Positions 56,612 to 64,000 of a stretch of DNA of 64,000 bases are shown here, in pieces. The stretch is from Aestuariicoccus sp032586235 (GTDB taxonomy: Bacteria > Pseudomonadota > Alphaproteobacteria > Rhodobacterales > Rhodobacteraceae). The stretch lies in NCBI RefSeq assembly GCF_032586235.1, contig NZ_JAWHTD010000001.1:248001-312000 (forward strand), written 5' to 3'. Every line of letters starts with the position of its first letter. Position 1 is the first letter of the stretch. The notes under the pieces were generated by a model. It ran no database searches. It saw only the letters and a program-made list of their open reading frames with translations, and was not told the DNA's origin. The translations under genes were made by a program, and so were the position numbers.

Positions 56612-59461
56612 ATGACCTACGAGCCGATTGACTATCTTCCCTACGACTTCGCCAACCGCCGCCATATCGGCCCCTCGCCGGCCGAAATGCGCGAAATGTT
56701 CGCCACGCTCGGCGTGACCTCGCTGGGTCAGCTGATCGACGAAACGGTGCCCGCGAGCATCCGGCAGGAGACGCCGCTAGATTTCGGCAAGGCGATGTCG
56801 GAACGCGAGTTGCTGCACCACATGCGGGTGACGGCGTCCAAGAACAAGGTTCTGACCTCGCTCATCGGCATGGGCTATCACGGCACCGTCACCCCGCCCG
56901 CGATCCAGCGCAACATTCTGGAAAACCCGGCCTGGTACACGGCCTACACCCCCTACCAGCCCGAGATCAGCCAGGGCCGGCTCGAGGCGCTGCTGAACTA
57001 CCAGACCATGATCTGCGATCTGACCGGGCTTGAGATCGCCAATGCCTCGCTTCTGGACGAGGCCACCGCCTGTGCCGAGGCGATGACCATGGCGCAGCGC
57101 AGCGCTAAGTCGAAGGCCAAAGCGTTCTTTGTCGACGAGAACTGCCACCCGCAGAACATCGCCGTGATGAAGACCCGGGCCGCGCCGCTGGGGATCGAGG
57201 TGATCGTCGGCGACCCCGACGATCTGGACGCCGAGGCGGTCTTTGGCGCGATCTTCCAGTATCCGGGCACCTATGGCCATGTGCGCGACTTCACCGATCA
57301 CATGGAGCGGCTGCACGCCGCCCGGGCCATCGGCATCGTCAGCGCCGATCCCATGGCGCTGTGCCTGCTGAAAGAGCCGGGCGCGATGGGGGCCGATATC
57401 GCCGTCGGCTCGACCCAGCGCTTCGGCGTGCCGATGGGCGCGGGCGGACCCCATGCCGCCTACATGGCCTGCCATGACGGGCTGAAGCGGGCGATGCCCG
57501 GCCGGATCGTCGGGATTTCCATCGACAGTCACGGCAACCGCGCCTATCGGCTGTCGCTGCAGACCCGCGAACAGCATATCCGGCGCGAAAAGGCCACCTC
57601 GAACGTCTGCACCGCGCAGGCGCTATTGGCGGTGATGGCTGGGTTCTATGCGGTCTTTCATGGCCCCAAGGGCCTGCGCGCCATCGCCCAGCGCATCCAC
57701 CGCAAGACCGTGCGTCTGGCCAAGGGGCTGGAGGCCGCGGGCTTCAAGGTGGAACCGGACGTCTATTTCGACACGATCACCGTGGATGTGGGCCTCTTGC
57801 AGCGCGGCGTGCTGCAGGCAGGCATCCGCGAGGGCGTGAACCTGCGCCGGGTCGGCAAGACCAAGGTGGGCATCACCATGGACGAGGCGGTGCGCCCCGA
57901 AATCATCGAATCCGTCTGGCGGGCCTTCGGGCTGGTCAAGTCGGACGACGACCTGACGCCCGAATACCGCCTGCCCGAGCATTTGCTGCGCACCAGCGAT
58001 TACCTCCAGCATGACGTGTTCCACATGAACCGGGCCGAGACCGAGATGATGCGCTACATGCGCCGTCTTGCGGACCGCGACCTGGCGCTGGACCGGGCGA
58101 TGATCCCGCTGGGGTCCTGCACGATGAAGCTCAATTCCGCGGCCGAGATGATGCCTGTCAGCTGGCGCGAATTCAGCCAGATCCACCCCTATGCGCCGGC
58201 CGACCAGATGCGCGGCTATGCCGAGCTGGTGGGCGGTTTGTCGGCCAAGCTGTGCCAGATCACCGGCTATGACGAGATCTCGATGCAGCCCAATTCGGGC
58301 GCGCAGGGCGAATATGCCGGTCTGCTGACCATCGCGGACTGGCAGAAGGCGCGCGGGGAAGGGCACCGCAACGTCTGCCTGATCCCGGTCAATGCGCACG
58401 GCACAAACCCGGCTTCGGCCCATATGGTGGGCTGGCAGGTCGTCGCGGTGAAATGCGACGAAAACGGCTCGATCGATCTCGAGGATTTCCGCGCCAAGGC
58501 GGAAAAGCATTCAGACACGCTCGCAGCCTGCATGATCACCTATCCCTCGACCCACGGGGTGTTCGAGGAGACGGTGAAAGAGGTCTGCCGGATCACCCAC
58601 GACCACGGCGGGCAGGTCTATATCGACGGCGCCAACATGAACGCCATGGTCGGTCTTTCGCGGCCAGGCGATCTGGGCGGCGACGTCAGTCACCTGAACC
58701 TGCACAAGACCTTTTGCATCCCGCATGGCGGCGGCGGGCCGGGCATGGGCCCGATCGGCGTCAAGGCGCATCTAATCCCGCATCTGCCCGGCCATCCGCT
58801 GAAATCCGGCGGGCCGGGGCCGGTCAGCGCCGCGCCCTGGGGGTCGCCGTCGCTGTTGCCGATCAGCTGGGCCTATTGCCTGATGATGGGCGGTGAGGGG
58901 CTGACGCAGGCGACGCGGGTGGCGATCCTGAACGCCAATTATATTGCCAAGCGGCTCGAAGGGGCGTTCGACGTGCTCTACCGTGGCGGGCGGGGCCGCG
59001 TGGCGCACGAATGCATTCTCGATGTGCGGCCTTTCGTGGAAAGCGCCGGGGTGACGGTGGACGACATCGCCAAGCGGCTGATGGACGCGGGCTTTCACGC
59101 GCCGACCATGAGCTGGCCCGTGGCGGGCACGCTGATGGTGGAGCCCACCGAGAGCGAGACCAAGGCCGAGCTGGACCGTTTCTGCGATGCGATGCTGGCG
59201 ATCCGCGAAGAGATCCGCGCCATCGAAGAGGGCCGCATGGACCGCGAGGTCAACCCGCTGAAGATGGCGCCGCACACGATGGAGGATCTGGTGCGCGACT
59301 GGGACCGGCCCTACAGCCGCGAGCAGGGCTGCTTTCCGCCGGGCGCGTTCCGGGTCGACAAGTACTGGCCGCCGGTGAACCGCGTGGACAACGCCTACGG
59401 CGACCGGCATCTGGTGTGCACCTGCCCGCCGATGAGCGATTACGCCGAGGCGGCGGAGTAG
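56612..59461 (+). CDS. gcvP: Glycine dehydrogenase (decarboxylating), P-protein
   Basis: 949 residues, the fused single-chain form. NRRHIGPSPAEMREMFATLG is the start; Lys699 in LNLHKTFCIPHGGGGPGMGP binds PLP, with the Gly-rich loop right after. It decarboxylates glycine and loads the remainder onto GcvH. It ends the riboswitch-controlled operon, followed by a hairpin at 59469. The L-protein (lipoamide dehydrogenase) is not here and is normally shared with other complexes. Confidence 0.98.
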   Translation: MTYEPIDYLPYDFANRRHIGPSPAEMREMFATLGVTSLGQLIDETVPASIRQETPLDFGKAMSERELLHHMRVTASKNKVLTSLIGMGYHGTVTPPAIQRNILENPAWYTAYTPYQPEISQGRLEALLNYQTMICDLTGLEIANASLLDEATACAEAMTMAQRSAKSKAKAFFVDENCHPQNIAVMKTRAAPLGIEVIVGDPDDLDAEAVFGAIFQYPGTYGHVRDFTDHMERLHAARAIGIVSADPMALCLLKEPGAMGADIAVGSTQRFGVPMGAGGPHAAYMACHDGLKRAMPGRIVGISIDSHGNRAYRLSLQTREQHIRREKATSNVCTAQALLAVMAGFYAVFHGPKGLRAIAQRIHRKTVRLAKGLEAAGFKVEPDVYFDTITVDVGLLQRGVLQAGIREGVNLRRVGKTKVGITMDEAVRPEIIESVWRAFGLVKSDDDLTPEYRLPEHLLRTSDYLQHDVFHMNRAETEMMRYMRRLADRDLALDRAMIPLGSCTMKLNSAAEMMPVSWREFSQIHPYAPADQMRGYAELVGGLSAKLCQITGYDEISMQPNSGAQGEYAGLLTIADWQKARGEGHRNVCLIPVNAHGTNPASAHMVGWQVVAVKCDENGSIDLEDFRAKAEKHSDTLAACMITYPSTHGVFEETVKEVCRITHDHGGQVYIDGANMNAMVGLSRPGDLGGDVSHLNLHKTFCIPHGGGGPGMGPIGVKAHLIPHLPGHPLKSGGPGPVSAAPWGSPSLLPISWAYCLMMGGEGLTQATRVAILNANYIAKRLEGAFDVLYRGGRGRVAHECILDVRPFVESAGVTVDDIAKRLMDAGFHAPTMSWPVAGTLMVEPTESETKAELDRFCDAMLAIREEIRAIEEGRMDREVNPLKMAPHTMEDLVRDWDRPYSREQGCFPPGAFRVDKYWPPVNRVDNAYGDRHLVCTCPPMSDYAEAAE

Positions 59462-59468
59462 CTCATCC

Positions 59469-59518
59469 GCCCTTGCGGGCGTCTTCGCCGCGATGTCGCG
59501 AGGACGGCCCGCAAGGGC
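59469..59518. terminator. Terminator-like hairpin between gcvP and the inositol monophosphatase gene
   Basis: Perfect 12-bp arms GCCCTTGCGGGC and GCCCGCAAGGGC with a 26-nt loop, placed in the 69-bp gap between converging genes. Confidence 0.7.
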
Positions 59519-59530
59519 AGGACGAGCGCA

Positions 59531-60400
59531 CTATTCGTCGTCCAGCAAAAACCCGAACACATCGCGGACGCGGGCCCAGGTCTCGGCGTTCGCGGCGCAG
59601 AGCAGGTAGCCCTTGCGCCGGTCGGCGCGGTATTCCGACCCGTCCAGCATCGACACATGTCCGCCCGCCCGCGCCACGATCAGGGCGCCCGCGGCGTGGT
59701 CCCAGGGGGTCAGGAACGTCGACAGGATGAAATCCGCGTGCCCCTGCGCCACCATCCGGAATTCGTGGCAGGCGCAGCGCAGGTTCATCACCCGTGCAAA
59801 TCGCGTGAAGGTGTCGGCCAGGGCCGGCCGTCGCTTCTTCGGTGCGTTGTAGAGCGGCACGTAGCCAGACAGCGTCTCCGCCGAACCGCCCGTCGATGTC
59901 GTCAGCGTTTTCGCCGGGAGGCGCGGGCGCAGCATCTGCGCGGGCCCCTCGCGGTCGGCCACGATCGCGTCGTCCATCACCGGATCGTAAAGCAGGCCGA
60001 AGACCGGCTGGCCATAGCGTGTCATCGACAGGATCACCCCGAAGGTGGTCAGACCGTGGGCATAGTTCCAGGTGCCGTCCACCGGGTCGATGGTAAAGGC
60101 CATCTCGGCATGGGCGATCTGGTCAACCACCTCGGGGTTGGCCGCCACGTCCTCTTCGCCGACGATAAGCGCGTTGGGGAACATCTGCACCAGTCCGCGC
60201 GCGATCATCCGCTCGGCGGCACGGTCCGCTTCTGTCACCAGGTCCTGAGGGCCCGACTTGGTGTCGATCTCGGCGCGTGACAGTGCGCGGAAGCGCGGCA
60301 GGATCTCGGCCCGTGCGGCCCGGCGGATCAGGTTCAGGATCGAGCTGCGCTGCGCCGGGGTCAGCGGCGCGGGAATGGGCATCGGCAGGGTGTCGGTCAT
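59531..60400 (-). CDS. Inositol monophosphatase family protein
   Basis: 289 residues. GEEDVAANPE (Glu82/83 metal ligands), FTIDPVDGTWNYAHGLTTFG (residues ~103-120, metal-binding motif A) and TFLTPWDHAAGALIVARAGG (motif B) are the IMPase signatures. It is a Mg-dependent sugar- or inositol-phosphate phosphatase; the substrate could also be 3'-phosphoadenosine 5'-phosphate or fructose bisphosphate. The ATG at 60400 follows the ABC permease gene by 58 bp on the same strand. Confidence 0.9.
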   Translation of the reverse strand: MTDTLPMPIPAPLTPAQRSSILNLIRRAARAEILPRFRALSRAEIDTKSGPQDLVTEADRAAERMIARGLVQMFPNALIVGEEDVAANPEVVDQIAHAEMAFTIDPVDGTWNYAHGLTTFGVILSMTRYGQPVFGLLYDPVMDDAIVADREGPAQMLRPRLPAKTLTTSTGGSAETLSGYVPLYNAPKKRRPALADTFTRFARVMNLRCACHEFRMVAQGHADFILSTFLTPWDHAAGALIVARAGGHVSMLDGSEYRADRRKGYLLCAANAETWARVRDVFGFLLDDE

Positions 60401-60458
60401 CGCGAAGGCTCCGTTCTGTCCTGGGCAGGAGGTGCCAGCCCGGGACCACAAAAGCAAG

Positions 60459-62966
60459 TCATTCCCGCGCGCGCAGCACCTGCGCCGGGCGCACCGCCAG
60501 CGGCCGCCAGGCAAAGGCCAGCCCTGCCAGCAGCGTGGCGATCACCCCGCCGCCGACGATGCCCAGGGCCGAGGACCATTGCACCGCAAACCCCGATTCC
60601 ATGATGAAGGTGCTGACGGCCCAGCCGCCCAGGATGCCCGCAAAGAGCGCCACCAGACCCGCCGCCGCCCCCAGCAGCGCCGAGCGCAGGGCAAAGCTGC
60701 GCAGGATGCGCGCGCGGCTGGCGCCCAGCGTCTTGAGCACCGCCGCCTCGAAGGTGCGCGCGCCTTCGCCCGCCGCCGCCGCGCCGATCAGCACCAGGAA
60801 CCCGGTCAGAAGCGTGGCCGCCGCCCCCCAGCGTACGGCAGCGGAAATCCCGGCCAAAAGCTCGCTCACCCGGTCGATGGCGTCGCGCACGCGGATCGCG
60901 GTGATGTTGGGGAATTCGCGCGCCAGATCGCGCAGGATCTGCGCCTCGGCCTCTTCCTCGGCATAGACGGACGAGATGAAGGTATGCGGCGCGCCCTGCA
61001 GCGCGGTGGGGTTCATGGTCAGCACAAAGCCGATCCCCGCGGTCGAGAAATCGACCTCGCGGAAGCTGGTGATGGTGGCGGTAATGTCGCGCCCCAGCAC
61101 GTTGACGGTGATGGTGTCGCCTAGCGACAGGCCGATCTCTTCGGCCTCTTCGGCGGCAAAGCTGACCTGCGGCGGCCCGTCGTAATCGGGTGGCCAAAAT
61201 TCACCGGCCACGATCCGGGTGCGGCTGTCGGGCTCGGCGGCATAGGTGATGCCCCGGTCGCCGCGCACGACCCAGTGGTCGGGCGCCACCTCGAGCGCAT
61301 CTTGCCCGTTGATCCGGGTGATCACCGCGCGCAACATCGGCGCGCTGTCGATGCGGCTGACGGCGGGGTCGTTCTCCAGCCGGTCCAGATAACCGGGCAT
61401 TTGGTCCTTCTGGATGTCGACGAAGAAATAGCTCGGCGCCACGTCCGGCAGATCGCGGGCGATGGCGCTGCGCAGGTTGCCGTCGATCTGCCCCACGGCG
61501 GCCAGCACCGACAGCCCCAGCCCGAGGCTGAGCACCACCGCCGCAGCCCCCTCGCGCGGGCCGCCGATGGACCCCAGCGCCCAGCGCAGGATCGGGCGGC
61601 CCCTTGCGAAGGGCGTCGTCAGCCGGGCCAGGTGGCGGATGCCCCAGGCGGCCACGACAAGGATCAGCAATGCGCCTAAGATGCTGCCCGCCGTCCAGAG
61701 CGTCAGCCAGGCATTGCCGGAGAAAAGCACCGCCGTGCCCACCAGCAGCGCCAGCAAACCCGCTGTGGCGAAAACGTATTTCCAGGCCGGCAGGATCTTG
61801 GCGCTGCCGAGCGCATCGCGAAAGAGCGTGGCCGCGCGCACCTCTTCGGTGCGGGCCAGCGGCCAGAGCGTGAAGAGAAGCGCTGTCAGCAACCCGTAAA
61901 CCGCCGCCTCCGCCAGCGGGGCGGGGTGAAGGGCAAAGATCGTCGGCACCGGCAAGGCGCTGGCGATCAGCGGGGCGAAGAGCAGCGGCACGGCGGCCCC
62001 GAGGATGAGGCCAAGCGTGATGCCCACCAGGCTCAGAACGCCGATCTGGATGAAATAGGTCAGAAAGATCGTCGCCCGGGTGGCCCCCAGCGTGCGCAGC
62101 GTGGCGATCACGCTGGTCTTGCGCGCCAGATAGGCGCGCACCGCCGCCGACACGCCGATGCCGCCCACGGCCAGCCCCGACAACCCCACCAGCACCAGGA
62201 ACGACCCCAGCCGCTCGACAAAGCGCGCGACGCCCGGCGCGCCGTTGCGCGCATCGCGCCAGCGCATGCCGGTGTCGCGGAACTGCGCTTCGGCCTCTTG
62301 CTTGACGGCGTCGAGGTTCGCGTCCGGCGGCAGCAGCATCCGGTACTCGGTCTCATAGCGCGAACCGGTGGCCAGCAGGCCGGAACCTGCAAGGTCGGCG
62401 GTGCGCACGATGGTGCGCGGGCCCAGACCGAAGCCGCCGCCGGCGTCGTCCGGTTCGACCTCGATCACCGCCGAAAGGGTGAAGTCCTGGGTGCCCAGCT
62501 TGAACCGGTCGCCCGGTTCCAGCCCCAGCCGCTGGGCCAGGACTGGCGCCATGACGGCGCCCCGATTGTCCAGCGCGCGGGTAAGCGGCATGGGCGGATC
62601 CAGCACCATCTCGCCCAGCAGCGGATAGGCGTCGTCCACCGATTTCACCTCGGTCAACCCGCGCTCTTCGGCCTCGTTGGCGACCATCGAGCGGAAATCC
62701 GTCACCTCGGACAGCGCGGTCGAGATGCTTTCGAGATAGGAGCGTTCCTCGTCGGTCGCGAAGCGGTAGGTGAATTCCGCCTGCGCGTCGCCGCCCAGCA
62801 GAACTGCGCCCTGATCCGACAGCCCCGCCTGGATCGCCGAGCGGACCGATCCGACGCCCGCGATCGCCGCCACGCCGAGCGCGAGGCAGGCAAGGAAGAT
62901 GCGGAACCCGTGCAATCCGCCGCGCAGCTCGCGGCGGGCGAATTTCGCCGCCGTCGCGAGGCTCAT
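60459..62966 (-). CDS. ABC transporter permease (MacB/FtsX-type, YbbP-like)
   Basis: 835 residues. The N-terminal helix (FRIFLACLALGVAAIAGVGS), a periplasmic domain, a first FtsX-like core around residues 245-420, a second periplasmic domain (about 470-700) and a second FtsX core at the C-terminus make the long YbbP architecture. Such permeases extract or move lipids or lipoproteins rather than transport small solutes. It overlaps the ATPase gene by 4 bp (ATGA), so the two are translationally coupled. Confidence 0.9.
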   Translation of the reverse strand: MSLATAAKFARRELRGGLHGFRIFLACLALGVAAIAGVGSVRSAIQAGLSDQGAVLLGGDAQAEFTYRFATDEERSYLESISTALSEVTDFRSMVANEAEERGLTEVKSVDDAYPLLGEMVLDPPMPLTRALDNRGAVMAPVLAQRLGLEPGDRFKLGTQDFTLSAVIEVEPDDAGGGFGLGPRTIVRTADLAGSGLLATGSRYETEYRMLLPPDANLDAVKQEAEAQFRDTGMRWRDARNGAPGVARFVERLGSFLVLVGLSGLAVGGIGVSAAVRAYLARKTSVIATLRTLGATRATIFLTYFIQIGVLSLVGITLGLILGAAVPLLFAPLIASALPVPTIFALHPAPLAEAAVYGLLTALLFTLWPLARTEEVRAATLFRDALGSAKILPAWKYVFATAGLLALLVGTAVLFSGNAWLTLWTAGSILGALLILVVAAWGIRHLARLTTPFARGRPILRWALGSIGGPREGAAAVVLSLGLGLSVLAAVGQIDGNLRSAIARDLPDVAPSYFFVDIQKDQMPGYLDRLENDPAVSRIDSAPMLRAVITRINGQDALEVAPDHWVVRGDRGITYAAEPDSRTRIVAGEFWPPDYDGPPQVSFAAEEAEEIGLSLGDTITVNVLGRDITATITSFREVDFSTAGIGFVLTMNPTALQGAPHTFISSVYAEEEAEAQILRDLAREFPNITAIRVRDAIDRVSELLAGISAAVRWGAAATLLTGFLVLIGAAAAGEGARTFEAAVLKTLGASRARILRSFALRSALLGAAAGLVALFAGILGGWAVSTFIMESGFAVQWSSALGIVGGGVIATLLAGLAFAWRPLAVRPAQVLRARE

Positions 62967-63655
62967 TCCGCCGCCCTCAACTGCTGGTCGGCGATGGCGC
63001 CGTCGGTCAGCCGGATCACCCGGTCGCATCGGCTGGCCAGCGTGTTGGAATGGGTCACCAGCACCAGCGTCGCCCCGTGCCGGTCGCGCAGCCCGAACAG
63101 AAGGTCGATGATCGCCTGCCCGTTGGCCCCGTCGAGATTGCCCGTGGGCTCATCGGCCAGCAGGATCTCGGGCCGGGAGGCCGAGGCGCGGGCCAGCGCC
63201 ACGCGCTGCTGCTCGCCGCCCGACATCTGCGCGGGATAGTGATCGGCGCGGCTGGAAAGGCCCACCGCCTCGAGCTCGGCGGCGGCGCGGTCGAACGCGT
63301 CTTTGTGACCGGCCAGCTCCAGCGGGGTCGCCACGTTTTCCAACGCGGTCATGGTGGGGATCAGGTGGAACGACTGGAACACGACGCCCATGTGTTCGCG
63401 CCGGAAAAGCGCCAGCGCGTCCTCGTCCATCGCGGTCAGATCGCTGCCCAGCGCGTGAACGTCGCCGCAGGTGGCGCGCTCCAGCCCGCCCATCACCATC
63501 AGAAGCGAGGATTTGCCCGATCCCGATGGCCCGATCAGCCCCAGAGTTTCCCCCTTGTTCACGTCGAGCGAGATTCCATGCAGGATCTCGACCATCCCGG
63601 CATTGCCCTTTAGCGCCAGGGTCACATCTTTAAGGGTGAGAACGGGATCAGGCAT
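62963..63655 (-). CDS. ABC transporter ATP-binding protein (LolD/YbbA-type)
   Basis: 230 residues. Walker A GLIGPSGSGKSSLLMVMGGL, Q-loop VVFQSFHLIPTMTALENV, signature QMSGGEQQRVALARA and Walker B ILLADEPTGNLD are intact. It energises the downstream YbbP-like permease. The pair lies back to back with an arylesterase gene, the same arrangement as tesA and ybbA-ybbP in E. coli. Only 17 bp separate the two start codons. Confidence 0.94.
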   Translation of the reverse strand: MPDPVLTLKDVTLALKGNAGMVEILHGISLDVNKGETLGLIGPSGSGKSSLLMVMGGLERATCGDVHALGSDLTAMDEDALALFRREHMGVVFQSFHLIPTMTALENVATPLELAGHKDAFDRAAAELEAVGLSSRADHYPAQMSGGEQQRVALARASASRPEILLADEPTGNLDGANGQAIIDLLFGLRDRHGATLVLVTHSNTLASRCDRVIRLTDGAIADQQLRAAE

Positions 63656-63672
63656 AAAGAAAGGTCCGGGTT

Positions 63673-64000
63673 ATGTTTCGGTGTTTTACATATGGGGCGC
63701 GGGCCCGGGTCAGCAAGGCGGCGTTGGCGCTGTTTCTGGTCTGGGGCACGGTGGCACAGGCCGAGGGCGTGCAGATCCTGGCGCTGGGCGACAGCCTGAC
63801 GCAGGGCTACGGGCTGCCGCAGCCCGACGGTTTCGTGCCGCAGCTCGAACGCTGGCTGGACGGGCAGGGGATCGAGGCCGAGGTGATCAACGGCGGCGTC
63901 TCGGGCGACACCACCGCCGGCGGCCTGTCGCGCGTGGAATGGAGCCTGACGCCCGAGGTGGATGCGGTGATCGTGGCGCTTGGCGGCAACGACCTGCTGC
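63673..64000 (+). CDS. Arylesterase/TesA-like SGNH hydrolase (truncated by window end)
   Basis: The first 109 codons are present. The N-terminus is a signal peptide (VSKAALALFLVWGTVAQAEG), then VQILALGDSLTQGYGLPQPD with the catalytic Ser in GDSL block I, VINGGVSGDTTAGGLSR (block II Gly) and VIVALGGNDLL (block III Asn). These are periplasmic thioesterase/arylesterase/lysophospholipase enzymes. The rest lies outside the window. It starts at the ATG at 63673. Confidence 0.93.
   Translation, partial: MFRCFTYGARARVSKAALALFLVWGTVAQAEGVQILALGDSLTQGYGLPQPDGFVPQLERWLDGQGIEAEVINGGVSGDTTAGGLSRVEWSLTPEVDAVIVALGGNDLL

Noticed and set aside
1..64000. tRNA, rRNA, transposase, integrase or plasmid replication genes.
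   Set aside because: Read for on both strands and not found; gltX is a synthetase, and the gp19 homologue is not accompanied by phage genes.

Overview
The window is GC-rich and densely coded. It reads as chromosomal DNA of a Rhodobacterales (Roseobacter-group) alphaproteobacterium. The evidence is the gene content and pairing: COQ9 divergent from rpsU, two DUF2484 proteins beside murG-murC, YtoQ, a Hint-domain protein, a MerR-headed acyl-CoA dehydrogenase cluster, and many short GC-rich palindromic repeats between genes. I cannot name the genus.

Layout. 1-3.3 kb (leftward): start of mreC, mreB, and a membrane-anchored C13 (caspase-fold) peptidase. 3.5-8.4 kb: a dimethylglycine-dehydrogenase-like fusion, ytoQ, mscL and alanine dehydrogenase. 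8.5-13.2 kb: a divergent Lrp/AsnC regulator, a Hint-domain protein, a GMC oxidoreductase and a polyQ-containing serine hydrolase. 13.3-21.2 kb: rpsU, COQ9, two quinone oxidoreductases, a DUF2189 membrane protein, an alpha/beta hydrolase, a cupin, a ParB-like unknown and a BaiN-type flavoprotein. 21.4-28.2 kb: ftsW-murG-murC, then an unrecognised Ala-rich 533-aa protein and two DUF2484 proteins. The division/cell-wall cluster stops there: murB, ddl and ftsQAZ do not follow. That stretch is bounded by two inverted copies of a ~165-bp dispersed repeat, with a third copy at 19.1 kb. 28.2-33.1 kb: an acyl-CoA synthetase, a sulfotransferase, a homocysteine S-methyltransferase homologue and an MFS protein. 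33.3-42.6 kb: a leftward fatty-acid beta-oxidation cluster headed by a MerR regulator with a visible operator (two acyl-CoA dehydrogenases, a GST, a thiolase, a FadJ-type trifunctional enzyme and small accessory proteins). 42.8-49.8 kb: a secreted MORN-repeat protein, NAD synthetase, a tautomerase, an orphan phage-like tail-tube protein, a zincin, a Tat-exported metallo-beta-lactamase-fold hydrolase and an MFS protein with a His-rich tail. 50-54.2 kb: pfkB, gltX, DUF2254 and gamma-glutamylcyclotransferase. 54.2-59.5 kb: an NsrR-like Rrf2 regulator behind an FNR-type box, then a tandem glycine riboswitch driving gcvT-gcvH-gcvP. 59.5-64 kb: inositol monophosphatase, a LolD/FtsX-type ABC exporter and a divergent, truncated arylesterase.

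The clearest functional units are three. The first is glycine cleavage under riboswitch control; the dimethylglycine-dehydrogenase-like protein belongs to the same one-carbon chemistry. The second is the MerR-controlled beta-oxidation cluster. The third is the truncated cell-wall cluster. The most unusual features are non-coding: at least five repeat families, several abutting or supplying the stop codons of genes, and one inverted pair that coincides with loss of cell-wall gene order. No tRNA, rRNA, CRISPR array, transposase or integrase was found. The N-terminal family resemblance of the 533-aa protein is from memory only, and its function is unknown.
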